DNA of 64,000 nt from Winogradskyella aurantia (GTDB lineage: Bacteria > Bacteroidota > Bacteroidia > Flavobacteriales > Flavobacteriaceae): NCBI RefSeq assembly GCF_002266855.1, contig NZ_NGJN01000005.1, positions 1-64,000 of the forward strand, read 5' to 3'. The translations under genes and the position numbers were made by a program. The notes below the pieces were generated by a model. It was not told the DNA's origin and made no database searches. It saw nothing but the letters and a program-made list of their open reading frames with translations. This document shows positions 40,475-49,718 of this stretch, one piece after another (the stretch's first letter is position 1; the number at the start of each line of letters is the position of its first letter).

Positions 40475-41857
40475 ATGAGAAATTTCAACGGTATATTGTG
40501 CTTATTTATAATGGTAACTTTGTCAAGTTGTGGTACGTATTTTAATCAACCCGTTACTGAAGAGACAGCACGTTTAGGTGAAGATACGAGAGTAAGTAAA
40601 ATATTGTCCGAACTGCCAGAGCCGCAGCAAAAGGTGGTGGTTGGAGTATATAACTTTAGAGATCAAACAGGGCAATTTAAACCTACTGATATTGGGAGTA
40701 CGTTTAGTACTGCAGTTACCCAAGGGTCTACAGCTATACTATTAAAGGCTTTGGAAGATTCCAAATGGTTTATTCCCACCGAACGGGAAAATTTGAATAA
40801 TTTACTCAATGAGCGTCAAATCATAATATCTACACGGCAAGAGTATGCCAAGGCTAGTGGAACAGCTCCAGAACGCTTAAGACCGCTGTTATTTGCTGGT
40901 ATATTGCTAGAAGGTGGCATAGTATCCTATGATACCAATATTGTAACTGGTGGAATTGGTGCTAGATATTTTGGTATTGGAGGTTCTACAAAATATAGAC
41001 AAGACCGTATCACCATCTATCTAAGGGCTGTTTCAACCTCAACGGGAGAAATATTAAAAACCGTATATGTCTCGAAGACTATTTTATCCCAAGCCTTAGA
41101 CGCCAATTATTTTAGATTTGTTAGCTTTCAACGCTTGCTAGAGGCTGAAACGGGTTTTACACGTAATGAACCCATTCAATTAGCTGTGACCGAAGCTGTG
41201 GAAAAAGCAGTGCATTCCTTGGTTATAGAGGGAATTGCAGATAACCTATGGACACCAAGTGAAGATAACCAAAAGAGAGCCCAAGAATTAGTAGATAGTT
41301 ATTACAATGAGAAAACCTTAGAGAGCGATACAAGATTATACGATAGGCTTTACAGGGAAAGACGGGGCAGGAGCGTTATTAGTCTTGCAGGTGGTATCAA
41401 CGCCATTGACGGAGATTTACCTAACTCCACACCAGATATTTTTGGAAGACTAGGCTATAAGCGGTATTTAACACCACATTTAAATCTCAATCTGTCTTTA
41501 AACCAGTTTAATTTAAAGAATGAAGACCTTTTCGAGGACTCGTTTACCTCCGTTGATATCAATGCAGAATTTACAGTTTTACCGTTTGATAACCTTACAC
41601 CATACATTTATTCGGGCGTTGGATTTCACGTACAAAGTGACTTTCCTTACTCGGACACCAAACTTCAAGTAGGTGTTGGTCTGGAGTATTTGATTAATGA
41701 AAGCCTTGGGATAAACCTACTGGCGGAGTCAAACTTCACCTTTAGCGATGAAATTGACGGTGTCATTAATGGGAAAAGGGACGACTTCTATTACCGATTC
41801 GGATTGGGTCTGAACATTTACCTGAACCCTCCGGTGCACAAGAGTAAACGAAAGTAA
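40475..41857 (+). CDS. csgG: Curli secretion channel CsgG with C-terminal barrel extension
   Basis: The 460-residue lipoprotein (lipobox LSSC, Cys 19) has the CsgG core at residues about 20-265. KVVVGVYNFRDQTGQFKP, GSTAILLKALEDSKWF and IPTERENLNNLLNERQII are characteristic, as is ARYFGIGGSTKYRQDRITI for the membrane-spanning hairpins. CsgG of E. coli is 277 residues and makes a nine-fold outer-membrane pore. Here about 160 extra residues follow a linker and form a second outer-membrane barrel-type domain (VSLAGGINAIDGD ... RFGLGLNIYLN), homologous to the stand-alone barrel at 35450-36127. The core call is firm; the function of the extension is unknown. Confidence 0.95.
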   Translation: MRNFNGILCLFIMVTLSSCGTYFNQPVTEETARLGEDTRVSKILSELPEPQQKVVVGVYNFRDQTGQFKPTDIGSTFSTAVTQGSTAILLKALEDSKWFIPTERENLNNLLNERQIIISTRQEYAKASGTAPERLRPLLFAGILLEGGIVSYDTNIVTGGIGARYFGIGGSTKYRQDRITIYLRAVSTSTGEILKTVYVSKTILSQALDANYFRFVSFQRLLEAETGFTRNEPIQLAVTEAVEKAVHSLVIEGIADNLWTPSEDNQKRAQELVDSYYNEKTLESDTRLYDRLYRERRGRSVISLAGGINAIDGDLPNSTPDIFGRLGYKRYLTPHLNLNLSLNQFNLKNEDLFEDSFTSVDINAEFTVLPFDNLTPYIYSGVGFHVQSDFPYSDTKLQVGVGLEYLINESLGINLLAESNFTFSDEIDGVINGKRDDFYYRFGLGLNIYLNPPVHKSKRK

Positions 41858-41948
41858 AGATTTGAAAAAGGATAACGGCTAAAGACAGTACAATGCCTGA
41901 ATATCAAAGAAAAAAGTAATGATTTGGAGCAATCAAAATAAAAATAAC

Positions 41949-43460
41949 ATGAGTCAGTATATTAACAGGATAATCGTGATGATATGCTTCGCGAGTTTGG
42001 CGATGGGTTGTAGCGAAGACACCATAGATAATTTTGAGACCGGTACGCTTACGGGTATTGTGGTCGCTGATGGTACAAACGAACCTTTAGAAAACGTAAA
42101 AATTTCTACAAATCCTAATACGAGTACCGTTTTTACTGATGTTGAAGGAGCGTTTACCATTGAAAATATTCCCGTAGAGCAATACTCTGTCCAAGCAGAA
42201 TTAGAGGGGTATTTAACCACATTTGAAGCGGCTGAAATCACATCTTCAGGTGCAGCGGTTAACGTGGTTTTTGAGCTCCAGGTGGAAACGGCGAATAACA
42301 GACCACCAAACACACCAGTTTTGGAGACGCCAGCAGACAATGCCGTTGATATTCCATTAAATACAACCTTGGTGTGGTCCGGTAGTGATCCAGACGATGA
42401 TGATATTACCTATACCATAGAATTGCGGAATAATGTAGATGATGAAATCTTATCCTTTTCAACGGTAAACGATACATTAGTTGAAGTATCTGGTTTGCGC
42501 TTTGGTTTGAAGTACTTCTGGCAAGTTGGTGCTGAAGATGATATTAACGACGACGTCATCCAAAGTGAGGTTGGTGTATTTAATACTATTGCTTTACCAG
42601 AAAACCGATACGTCTTTGTCAGGGAAATTAACGGTAATAACGTGATTTTTTCAGCAGATGAGGAAGGTAATGAATTAATGCTAACATCTGCTTCTTCTAA
42701 CAGTTACAGGCCGCGCCAAAATACCTCAGTGAATAAAATTGCCTTCTTATCTAATGTAGGCTCAGAAACTCATATTTTTATTATGGACGAAGACGGCTCT
42801 GACGTGACCCAAATTACCTCACAAGTTCCGGTTAATGGCTTTAAGTTAGAAGAAATTGACTTTGCTTGGACCCAAAATGGAGATCGTTTGATTTATCCTA
42901 ATTTTGATCGTTTGTATTCCGTAAACATTAACGGCGAAGGACTGCAGCAAATTTATCAAACTACAGATGGTAGTTTTATCACCGAGGTCGTTATAAGCCA
43001 AGACGAGAGTATTACCGTACTTAAGACCAATGATGTTAGTGGTTATAATGTTTCGATTTTTACCATAGATAATTCGGGTGCCTTGTTAGATGACATCCTT
43101 TCTGGTGTTGATGGTGCTGCAGGAGGGCTAGATATTTCAGTGAACAACCAAGCGGTGTTGTACTGGTATGATGTGTCAGGGTTTGAAAGCCCAAACTACA
43201 GACAGTTGAATGCAAGGGTCTTTTTATTTGATAGGGCTACAGCAACAGCCGTAGACCTTTCAGACGGCAAACCCGGCGGTACCAATGATTTTGATTGTAG
43301 GTTTACCCCAAACGAGGCGGAAATTATATTTACCAATACCTCCAACGACGGGGTATCTCAAAAGAATATAGTCATCGCAGATACTGATCCGGATCAAATT
43401 AATAATGCTTCTGAAAGAGCAGTGTTTATTCCGAATGGTAAAATGCCGGATTATGAATAA
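41949..43460 (+). CDS. Curli-unit lipoprotein with regulatory-like, Fn3-like and beta-propeller domains
   Basis: Using ATG 41949 (MSQYINRIIVMICFASLAMG-C) rather than 41919 gives a clean lipoprotein with Cys 21; 503 residues. Domains: a carboxypeptidase-regulatory-like (CarboxypepD) sandwich at about 30-110 (TGTLTGIVVADGTNEPLENV, FTIENIPVEQYSVQ), an Fn3-like domain at about 115-205 (LNTTLVWSGSDPDDD), and a TolB/WD-type propeller to the end (repeated SADEEGNELMLT, IFIMDEDGSDVTQIT). No enzyme residues are evident. It is the last gene of the rightward curli unit, 91 bases after csgG. It could stabilise the fibre base or read the periplasm; this is inference. Confidence 0.75.
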   Translation: MSQYINRIIVMICFASLAMGCSEDTIDNFETGTLTGIVVADGTNEPLENVKISTNPNTSTVFTDVEGAFTIENIPVEQYSVQAELEGYLTTFEAAEITSSGAAVNVVFELQVETANNRPPNTPVLETPADNAVDIPLNTTLVWSGSDPDDDDITYTIELRNNVDDEILSFSTVNDTLVEVSGLRFGLKYFWQVGAEDDINDDVIQSEVGVFNTIALPENRYVFVREINGNNVIFSADEEGNELMLTSASSNSYRPRQNTSVNKIAFLSNVGSETHIFIMDEDGSDVTQITSQVPVNGFKLEEIDFAWTQNGDRLIYPNFDRLYSVNINGEGLQQIYQTTDGSFITEVVISQDESITVLKTNDVSGYNVSIFTIDNSGALLDDILSGVDGAAGGLDISVNNQAVLYWYDVSGFESPNYRQLNARVFLFDRATATAVDLSDGKPGGTNDFDCRFTPNEAEIIFTNTSNDGVSQKNIVIADTDPDQINNASERAVFIPNGKMPDYE

Positions 43461-43484
43461 ATTTTTGATTATAACCCTTACAAG

Positions 43485-43520
43485 AAAAAAGCATTTAAGA
43501 TATATCTTAGGTGCTTTTTT
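43485..43520 (+). terminator. Terminator of the rightward curli unit
   Basis: AAAAAAGCA...TGCTTTTTT stem with an inner perfect TAAGAT/ATCTTA helix and terminal T-run. Confidence 0.85.
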
Positions 43521-43947
43521 ATTTATGGAACTATGTGCAACTTTCCGAAAGCAAGGCTTAAGGTAAATAGTAGCTATTACTTTATAAGTTTATAGAAGGG
43601 TCTTAGTGACCTCGCTATTAGAAAATTAAGGAGTAGAGCTAACAACTTTGGCTAATAAGCGGTTTTCCTTCCTTTTTAGTTTTGCCTATGAGGCTGATTG
43701 TAATGCTATGTAGAAATTTCTAACGGTAAGTAACTTTTAACCATATCATTAATAAAAGAAGTATTGAAGGCTCGAGCCTATGTTGGCTAAATAATTTTAA
43801 TACCGCTACAGCAGAGTAAAAAAATAAATACAACTCCGCTATATTTTAAACTTTTTACGATAATTAGGGAAGCTCGTCCATAAATACGATTACATCATGT
43901 AGCATAAGCTCAATTTAAATGTCAACAAGTGAAAAAAGACGTATAAA

Positions 43948-43976
43948 AAAAGCCGTTCCTGTAAAGAACGGCTTTT
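43948..43976 (-). terminator. Terminator of the leftward curlin unit
   Basis: A perfect 11-bp stem: AAAAGCCGTTC (43948-43958), loop CTGTAAA, GAACGGCTTTT (43966-43976). On the minus strand it is followed by a T-run. Confidence 0.88.
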
Positions 43977-44012
43977 ACAATTAGTGTTATACTAATTTAT
44001 CTAAAGTCAAAA

Positions 44013-46352
44013 TTAATTTTGCGTTACATTAGAGATATTTGAATTACCAATCTGTGAAACAGTGCTCATTTGATTAAGACCTGTCTGTAATACATTACTT
44101 GTGTTAAGATTTCCTGTTTGAAGAACTGAACTCATAGATCCAAAACTAGATGGGCCTAACAATAACCCTTGATCTGTATTAGCCGTGTTGTTATTTCCAG
44201 TTTGTAACACATCAGACATGTTGTTATCACCAAATTGGTAAGATGTAACAAAGTTATCATCACCTGTGGTACGGCCTGCGGTCATGTTATCATTACCTAC
44301 TTGCCAGAAGTCATAAGTATTGTTATCTCCAATGATATTTACTCCTTCTCCTGGTAAGAAATCATCACCAGCGTTGTTTCTGTCTCCCCACTGATCCCAT
44401 AGAACAGAGTTATCATCGCCTGTGACATCAATTAAAGAACTATTATCATTACCAGAAGCTGAGGTTTGACCTTGTCTCATTGTAATATCATTGCTATCAC
44501 CTAATACTTCGGTGACATTATTGTTTCCATCACCTAATTGACGAACAAAAGAAATGTTATCATTACCGTTAATTCGGTTTACAATGCGGTTATCTACACC
44601 ATTTTGATTTGCAGTTGATGTGTTACTATCACCTGTCTGACGGATAAATGCATCATTTTCAGATCCGTTTTGTATCGTTTCTACGGTATTATCATCCCCA
44701 ATTTGTCTTTGCTCAGATTCATTATTGCCACCAAAAGTCTGGATATTTTGCTGAGTTGATGCATCATTTCCGTCACCTTCCTGATACTGAATACTAGAGT
44801 TTACATCTTCTTCTTGGTTAGTAAAAGCAGTGTTTCCGTCTCCTAGTTGATCTTGGTCTACAGTACCACCTCTTGATTCCCAGATGGTAGTACCTTGCTG
44901 AGATGTTGCTGTATTGCCATCACCTGTTTGGTCTTGATTTAAGGTATTATCAGTACCGTCTTGTTGTCCATTAGCAGTGTTACCATCACCTGTGGTGCGG
45001 CCTGCCATATCGTTGTTATCACCAACTTGATTGTAGTCATAGGTATTGCCATCACCAATAATGTTTATACCTTCACCTGGTAAGAAATCATCAGCGGCGT
45101 TATTAAAGAAGCCTTCCTGATTCCAATCCACATCATTACCATCGCCAGTAACATCAATTAATGCGCTGTTGTCTTCACCAGCTGTATCATTAAATACATC
45201 GTTGTTGTCTCCTAGGACTTCCGTAACGTTATTGTTTCTTACACCGTTTTGAATGACTTCAGTACGGTTATCATCGCCATTGATTCTGTTTACAATGCGG
45301 TTATCTATACCATCCTGAAACGTAAAAGATTCGTTTAAGTCTCCAGTTTGGCGGACGTTAGACTCGTTTAAATTACCAAATTGTTGTAGAACCATATCGT
45401 TATCATCTCCAATTTGACGACCAAATGCATCGTTATCATCCCCATTTTGATTAATGACCATTAAGTTGTCATCGCCTATAATATTGGCACCATCGCCAGG
45501 TAAGAAATCGTCACCAGCATTGTTGCGGTTACCATTTTGATTGAAATCTACAAGGTTGTCGTCCCCATCAACGTCAACCAGCGCGCTGTTATCGTCACCA
45601 CTTTGAGTCACATAGGCTTGGTTTGCATTTCCCGTAAATTCAGTAACATTGTTGTTACGGTCACCTATTTGACTAAGAAATGTGAGGTTACCGTCACCAA
45701 ACGCTCTTGTTCTTGCTCTGTTGTTATTGCCGTCTTGAGTAACCTCAGAGTCATTCCCATTTCCATTCTGTGTCAATTTAGAGTCGTTTAAATCTCCATT
45801 CTGTAATACACCAGTTTCAGAATTATTACCTGCATCGTTGTCGTTACCGATTTGGTCAACCTCAGAGTAGTTGTCATCGCCATATTGCTCGGTCTTTTGG
45901 CTGTTACGATCTCCGTCTTGTACAACATAGGATTCGTTACGCTCAGCAACTAATGCAGGGAGATCCCACTGCTGAACAACAGAACGGTTGGTATTACCAT
46001 CTTGGGTAACCTCACTTTTGTTCTCACGACCAAGTCTTGAGGTGCCACCAGCGCTATTGATTTGGCCTTGGCTAACTCGAGAATTGTTGTTGTTTCCCCC
46101 TAATTGGGTTACGGTACTCATGTTCATCTCATTGACTTGACCTACTTTAGATCTGTTGTTTCGCCCTGTTGAAGTCACCGTACTAACATTTAAGTCTCCA
46201 CGTTGTTTAACTTCAGAATTGTTAACTTCTCCGGTTTGAGTAACTGTTGAGGTATTCGTTGTTCCTTCTTGTTGCACATCACTTGTGTTTTCTTGGGCAA
46301 ACATTAAAGCCCCACACATCAGTGCTGCTGCACATATATATAATTTTTTCAT
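44013..46352 (-). CDS. csgA: Very large CsgA-like curlin-repeat protein (779 aa)
   Basis: Signal peptide MKKLYICAAALMCGALMFA-Q, then a protein made almost wholly of curlin-type repeats (Q-x-G-x2-N-x-[AST]) of about 20-22 residues, roughly 35 of them. E. coli CsgA has five. Three longer super-modules share NNNVTE, SALIDV-type Asp-rich repeats, DDFLPGEG-NIIGD and an AGRTTGD-type segment, around residues 236-305, 374-445 and 611-690. Asp, Asn, Gln and Gly dominate; hydrophobic residues are few. The end (SNISNVTQN) resembles that of the neighbour paralogue. It is the second gene of a two-gene leftward unit and should be a main fibre subunit or a scaffold. The symbol is by analogy. Confidence 0.9.
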   Translation of the reverse strand: MKKLYICAAALMCGALMFAQENTSDVQQEGTTNTSTVTQTGEVNNSEVKQRGDLNVSTVTSTGRNNRSKVGQVNEMNMSTVTQLGGNNNNSRVSQGQINSAGGTSRLGRENKSEVTQDGNTNRSVVQQWDLPALVAERNESYVVQDGDRNSQKTEQYGDDNYSEVDQIGNDNDAGNNSETGVLQNGDLNDSKLTQNGNGNDSEVTQDGNNNRARTRAFGDGNLTFLSQIGDRNNNVTEFTGNANQAYVTQSGDDNSALVDVDGDDNLVDFNQNGNRNNAGDDFLPGDGANIIGDDNLMVINQNGDDNDAFGRQIGDDNDMVLQQFGNLNESNVRQTGDLNESFTFQDGIDNRIVNRINGDDNRTEVIQNGVRNNNVTEVLGDNNDVFNDTAGEDNSALIDVTGDGNDVDWNQEGFFNNAADDFLPGEGINIIGDGNTYDYNQVGDNNDMAGRTTGDGNTANGQQDGTDNTLNQDQTGDGNTATSQQGTTIWESRGGTVDQDQLGDGNTAFTNQEEDVNSSIQYQEGDGNDASTQQNIQTFGGNNESEQRQIGDDNTVETIQNGSENDAFIRQTGDSNTSTANQNGVDNRIVNRINGNDNISFVRQLGDGNNNVTEVLGDSNDITMRQGQTSASGNDNSSLIDVTGDDNSVLWDQWGDRNNAGDDFLPGEGVNIIGDNNTYDFWQVGNDNMTAGRTTGDDNFVTSYQFGDNNMSDVLQTGNNNTANTDQGLLLGPSSFGSMSSVLQTGNLNTSNVLQTGLNQMSTVSQIGNSNISNVTQN

Positions 46353-46379
46353 ATTAAATTATTTTTAGATAATAGAAAA

Positions 46380-46416
46380 TTTCATAGCCTTAAAATCATA
46401 TTTTAAGGCTATGAAA
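46380..46416. terminator. Perfect 17-bp intercistronic hairpin between the two curlin genes
   Basis: TTTCATAGCCTTAAAAT (46380-46396), loop CAT, ATTTTAAGGCTATGAAA (46400-46416). On the minus strand it lies 12 bases after the stop of the 411-residue curlin gene, with a short T-run following. It could be a partial terminator or an mRNA-stabilising hairpin that sets subunit ratio. Confidence 0.75.
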
Positions 46417-46428
46417 AGTCTTTATTTA

Positions 46429-47664
46429 TTAGTTGTTAGACTGTGTAACTGTAGAAATATTAGTTGTACCAACTTGCAATACAGTACTCATATGATAAGT
46501 TCCAGTTTGTGTAACTGTACTGGTGTGACCAGTTCCATATTGTGTCACATTACTCCTATTAAAATCTCCATTTTGTAAAATTGTACTAAAAGACCCTGAA
46601 CTCATGGGAGCCCCTATTGCGTCTTGGTAACCTTGGCGAACATCATTGATGTTTCCATTACCGTTACTATCAATATCAGAATTATTACCATCACCAAATT
46701 GTTCAACATCAGAGGAGTTATCATCACCTATCTGAAGCACGGAAGAAAGGTTTCCGTCAGCACCAAACTGTCTTACCTCAATTCTGTTGTCATTTCCTTC
46801 TTGATAATTATCACTACTATTACCTGAACTCAGTTGTCTGCTTCTGGCATAATTGTCATTTCCATTTTGGAAATTTTGACTAAAATTAAAATTTCCTCTT
46901 TGAATACTCTTAGCCGTGTTGTCATTTCCGTCTTGAGAGTTGTTAGAATAGTTGTCATTAGCACCTGACGCTAAAGAACTGGTTTGGTCTATATCTGCAA
47001 CGTTGCCATCTCCAAATGATTCGTTAATAGCAGCATTACTATTACCTTCTTGAGTGGTGGTTGACTCATTATTATCACCTTCTTGTTCGGTGGTTGCATA
47101 ATTATCTATACCCCCGTCAGGTGCAACATTGAAGCCGTCTTGTGTAATGGAAGCGGTATTACCATCACCACTCTGATCTATATCAGCAACATTTAAGTCA
47201 CCTTTTTGATAAATGTCTCCTGTATTGTTATCACCTACTTGGTCAATAAACGCTTCGTTGCCAAGAACAAATCCATTCTGAGCTCGTTGCCATACATCCG
47301 CAGAGTTATCATTTCCTTCTTGTAAGACGTAAGCTTTATTTTTCTGCCTTCTTTGAAAAAGCCCTAATGTATTGCCATCTCCAATTTGGTCTAATTCTAA
47401 TACACTTTTTTGACGTTGTCTTGCATAAGGAGCATCAGAAGTTTGAAGCTTCGAGTTTTCTAGTATATTACCATTTCCTTCTTGATTGACTGTTGCTAAA
47501 TTAGCATTAACCTCTTGTTTAAGGTTACTTAAGTTACTTTGTCCAACCTGATTTATTGTAGCGTCATGATTACTTCCTGTCTGATTGACAGTACTTTCGT
47601 TGTTTTGTGCGAACATTACTGCGCCACACATGAGTGCTGCTGCACTTAAATACATTTTTTTCAT
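46429..47664 (-). CDS. csgA: CsgA-like curlin-repeat protein (411 aa)
   Basis: The signal peptide MKKMYLSAAALMCGAVMFA-Q is almost identical to that of the 779-residue protein, and the body is a curlin-repeat solenoid of about 18 units such as STVNQTGSNHDATINQVG, NNSTGDIYQKG-type and SNVTQYGTGHTSTVTQTG. The C-terminal repeats end STVTQSNN. It is the first gene of the leftward unit, faces the csgB-E-F-G unit, and is likely the shorter fibre subunit. A Gln/Asn/Gly-rich composition with few charged residues other than Asp is typical. No -7 box of the usual kind was found within about 100 bases upstream. Confidence 0.9.
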   Translation of the reverse strand: MKKMYLSAAALMCGAVMFAQNNESTVNQTGSNHDATINQVGQSNLSNLKQEVNANLATVNQEGNGNILENSKLQTSDAPYARQRQKSVLELDQIGDGNTLGLFQRRQKNKAYVLQEGNDNSADVWQRAQNGFVLGNEAFIDQVGDNNTGDIYQKGDLNVADIDQSGDGNTASITQDGFNVAPDGGIDNYATTEQEGDNNESTTTQEGNSNAAINESFGDGNVADIDQTSSLASGANDNYSNNSQDGNDNTAKSIQRGNFNFSQNFQNGNDNYARSRQLSSGNSSDNYQEGNDNRIEVRQFGADGNLSSVLQIGDDNSSDVEQFGDGNNSDIDSNGNGNINDVRQGYQDAIGAPMSSGSFSTILQNGDFNRSNVTQYGTGHTSTVTQTGTYHMSTVLQVGTTNISTVTQSNN

Positions 47665-48213
47665 GTTAAAAAAATTTGAATTAATTAATAGTATTATTTA
47701 TGTTAATAGCATACCACAGTAAGCAAAAAGGTTACATGTAGAATGGGGCTTAATTGTGTGCTATTAATCAAGGGGGGAAATAGTGTAAGATGTACTATCT
47801 TACTGACATAAATATAATTCTTTTCAAGAAAGTCACCTATGTAATTCGCTGAAGTGCAAATAATTCAGTTAAACCATTTTAAAGGGCTAAAAATATCGAC
47901 GAATATTTTACTATTTCGAAGTAAACTGTTGAAAAAATTATCATATTATCAAAATAAAGCTCTTCGTTATAGCACTTATTGTGAATTTAATAATAGCAAG
48001 GTTTCGTATTTAGATGAATTCACTTAATGATAAATCTTGGTAGCACCACAGTTAATGCCACAAATAAAATACCTAGATAACCACTTACCGGTATAATCAT
48101 TGTTGTAGGAATTATTCCCGGTGATATTATTATGGGTTATAAGGAAAATGTAAAGGAGAAAATGAGTTTCGGTATTGCTCAACGCCATATAAAATCTCAG
48201 TTGCCTCATAGTT
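47665..48213. other. 549-base gap upstream of the curlin genes
   Basis: No supported gene. A perfect inverted repeat GTAAGAT-GTACT-ATCTTAC lies at 47785-47803, about 120 bases upstream of the 411-residue curlin gene. No standard TAnnTTTG box was found on the minus strand. A weak 61-residue frame at 48024-48209 has no supporting signals. Confidence 0.55.
47785..47803. promoter_or_regulatory. Inverted repeat upstream of the curlin genes
   Basis: GTAAGAT (47785-47791), five bases, ATCTTAC (47797-47803). Perfect 7-bp arms without a T-run, so operator-like; its distance of about 120 bases from the start is long. Confidence 0.35.
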
Positions 48214-48504
48214 TTATATAAAGCCTTTTATAATGGCGATAAAGGAGCACGTAAGAATACTATCGAGAATAAAAAGTACCGTAAAAAACTTAAAATTAGA
48301 GACACCACTTATGCGATAATACTGCAGACGCTTTCTTACGCTACGATCCCTAAGCATGATCCACAATAGAAAAACCAAAAATAGCTTAGTGCATAGGGCC
48401 AGGATTAGTTCCGGGTTGATAACGGTAATGGCCAAGGTCAACAGGAAGGACCAAAGCGCGAGGGGTTTATAATAGTTTAGTATAGCAGTGACTTGCTTTC
48501 GCAT
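48214..48504 (-). CDS. Small hypothetical membrane protein
   Basis: A 96-residue frame with three hydrophobic segments (residues about 14-33, 34-52 and 72-92) and basic loops between them (LRDRSVRKRLQYY), consistent with an inner-membrane protein. No family was recognised. It starts with MRKQVTAILNYYKP and its start lies 111 bases from prfA on the other strand. No close neighbours share its strand, so context offers no function. Codon use looks ordinary, which supports a real gene. Confidence 0.55.
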   Translation of the reverse strand: MRKQVTAILNYYKPLALWSFLLTLAITVINPELILALCTKLFLVFLLWIMLRDRSVRKRLQYYRISGVSNFKFFTVLFILDSILTCSFIAIIKGFI

Positions 48505-48585
48505 ATATAGGATAACGCTAAAGTCACCAAAAATATTTTTGTAGTGTTAGCCCTGAAACAAAAATTTTTAATCCATAAAATATCG

Positions 48586-48593
48586 TATTTTTG
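48586..48593 (+). promoter_or_regulatory. -7 box of prfA
   Basis: TATTTTTG, a full consensus match, 22 bases ahead of the start codon. Confidence 0.5.
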
Positions 48594-48615
48594 ATGTTCA
48601 ATTTTCAGAAGATCG

Positions 48616-49692
48616 ATGGTAGAGAAATTACAGATAGTTGAGCAACGGTTTGATGAGGTTAATGACCTTATTATTCAACCTGATATTATTGCAGATCAGA
48701 AGCGTTATATAAAACTAAATAAAGAGTATAAAGATCTTAAACAGATCATAGATAAAGGGGTTGTCTACAAAGAACTTTTAGCCAATATACAAGAGGCCGA
48801 AGAGATTATTTCAGATGGTTCAGATGATGAAATGGTTGAAATGGCTAAGATGCAATTGGAAGAGGCCAAAGAAGCCTTGCCAAAGATTGAGGATGAGATA
48901 CGCTTTTTATTGATTCCCAAGGACCCAGACGATGCTAAGAATGTTGTCGTGGAAGTTCGGGCGGGTACTGGTGGCGATGAGGCCAGTATATTCGCAGGGG
49001 ATTTGTTTAGAATGTACTCCAAGTATTGCAGTGATAAAGGATGGAGTGTTGATGTGGTAAGCATGAACGAAGGGACCTCGGGAGGCTTTAAGGAAATTAT
49101 TTTTGAAGTAACTGGTGAGGATGTTTATGGTACCTTAAAGTTTGAAGCTGGGGTACACCGCGTGCAACGTGTGCCACAGACTGAAACCCAAGGGCGTGTG
49201 CATACCAGTGCGGCAACGGTCATGGTCTTGCCTGAGGCTGAAGACATCGATTTTGAGCTCGATATGAGCGAAGTGCGCATAGAACGCACCACATCCACAG
49301 GACCGGGAGGCCAATCTGTAAATACAACCTATTCTGCCATTAAATTACACCATGAGCCTACAGGAATGATTGTAAGTTGTCAAGATCAGAAATCCTCACA
49401 TAAAAATTTGGAAAAGGCGATCAAGGTGTTGCGTTCGCGCTTGTACGATTTAGAATTGGAAAAGCAGCGTGCGGCAGATTCAGAAAAACGCAAAAGTATG
49501 GTTAGCTCTGGTGATAGAAGTGCAAAGATTAGAACCTATAACTATCCTCAAGGCCGCGTAACTGATCATAGAATCGGTTTAACACTTTATGATTTGTCTA
49601 ATATTATTAATGGGGATATTCAAAAAATAATTGACGAATTAATGTTAGCGGAAAACACTGAGCTGTTAAAAGCTAGTGACGATGTATTATAA
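48616..49692 (+). CDS. prfA: Peptide chain release factor 1
   Basis: Releases finished proteins at UAA and UAG codons. The 358-residue protein has the class I layout. A coiled N-terminal domain (1-90) is followed by the central domain with [18 protein letters not shown] around residues 180-197. The GGQ loop [19 protein letters not shown] follows around 222-240, with Gln as the catalytic hydrolysis residue. The codon-recognition part reads [14 protein letters not shown]1 rather than RF2 is favoured by the absence of a programmed frameshift and by the overall sequence. It is followed by pyrF after 26 bases. Confidence 0.96.
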   Translation: MVEKLQIVEQRFDEVNDLIIQPDIIADQKRYIKLNKEYKDLKQIIDKGVVYKELLANIQEAEEIISDGSDDEMVEMAKMQLEEAKEALPKIEDEIRFLLIPKDPDDAKNVVVEVRAGTGGDEASIFAGDLFRMYSKYCSDKGWSVDVVSMNEGTSGGFKEIIFEVTGEDVYGTLKFEAGVHRVQRVPQTETQGRVHTSAATVMVLPEAEDIDFELDMSEVRIERTTSTGPGGQSVNTTYSAIKLHHEPTGMIVSCQDQKSSHKNLEKAIKVLRSRLYDLELEKQRAADSEKRKSMVSSGDRSAKIRTYNYPQGRVTDHRIGLTLYDLSNIINGDIQKIIDELMLAENTELLKASDDVL

Positions 49693-49718
49693 GCTCAAGT
49701 AATGAGGGATAGGTATTT

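Larger units (their letters stand above)
43461..44012. other. 552-base convergent gap between the two curli units
   Basis: Contains one terminator at each end (43485-43520 and 43948-43976). Between them the sequence is AT-rich with no supported gene on either strand and no strong repeats. Confidence 0.65.

Noticed and set aside
44013..47664. Two curlin genes as frameshifted parts of one gene
   Set aside because: Each has its own full signal peptide and stop, and they are separated by a 76-base gap with a hairpin.
48024..48209. 61-residue minus-strand frame
   Set aside because: Lies in a gap without supporting signals; hydrophobic and His/Asn content looks random for AT-rich DNA.
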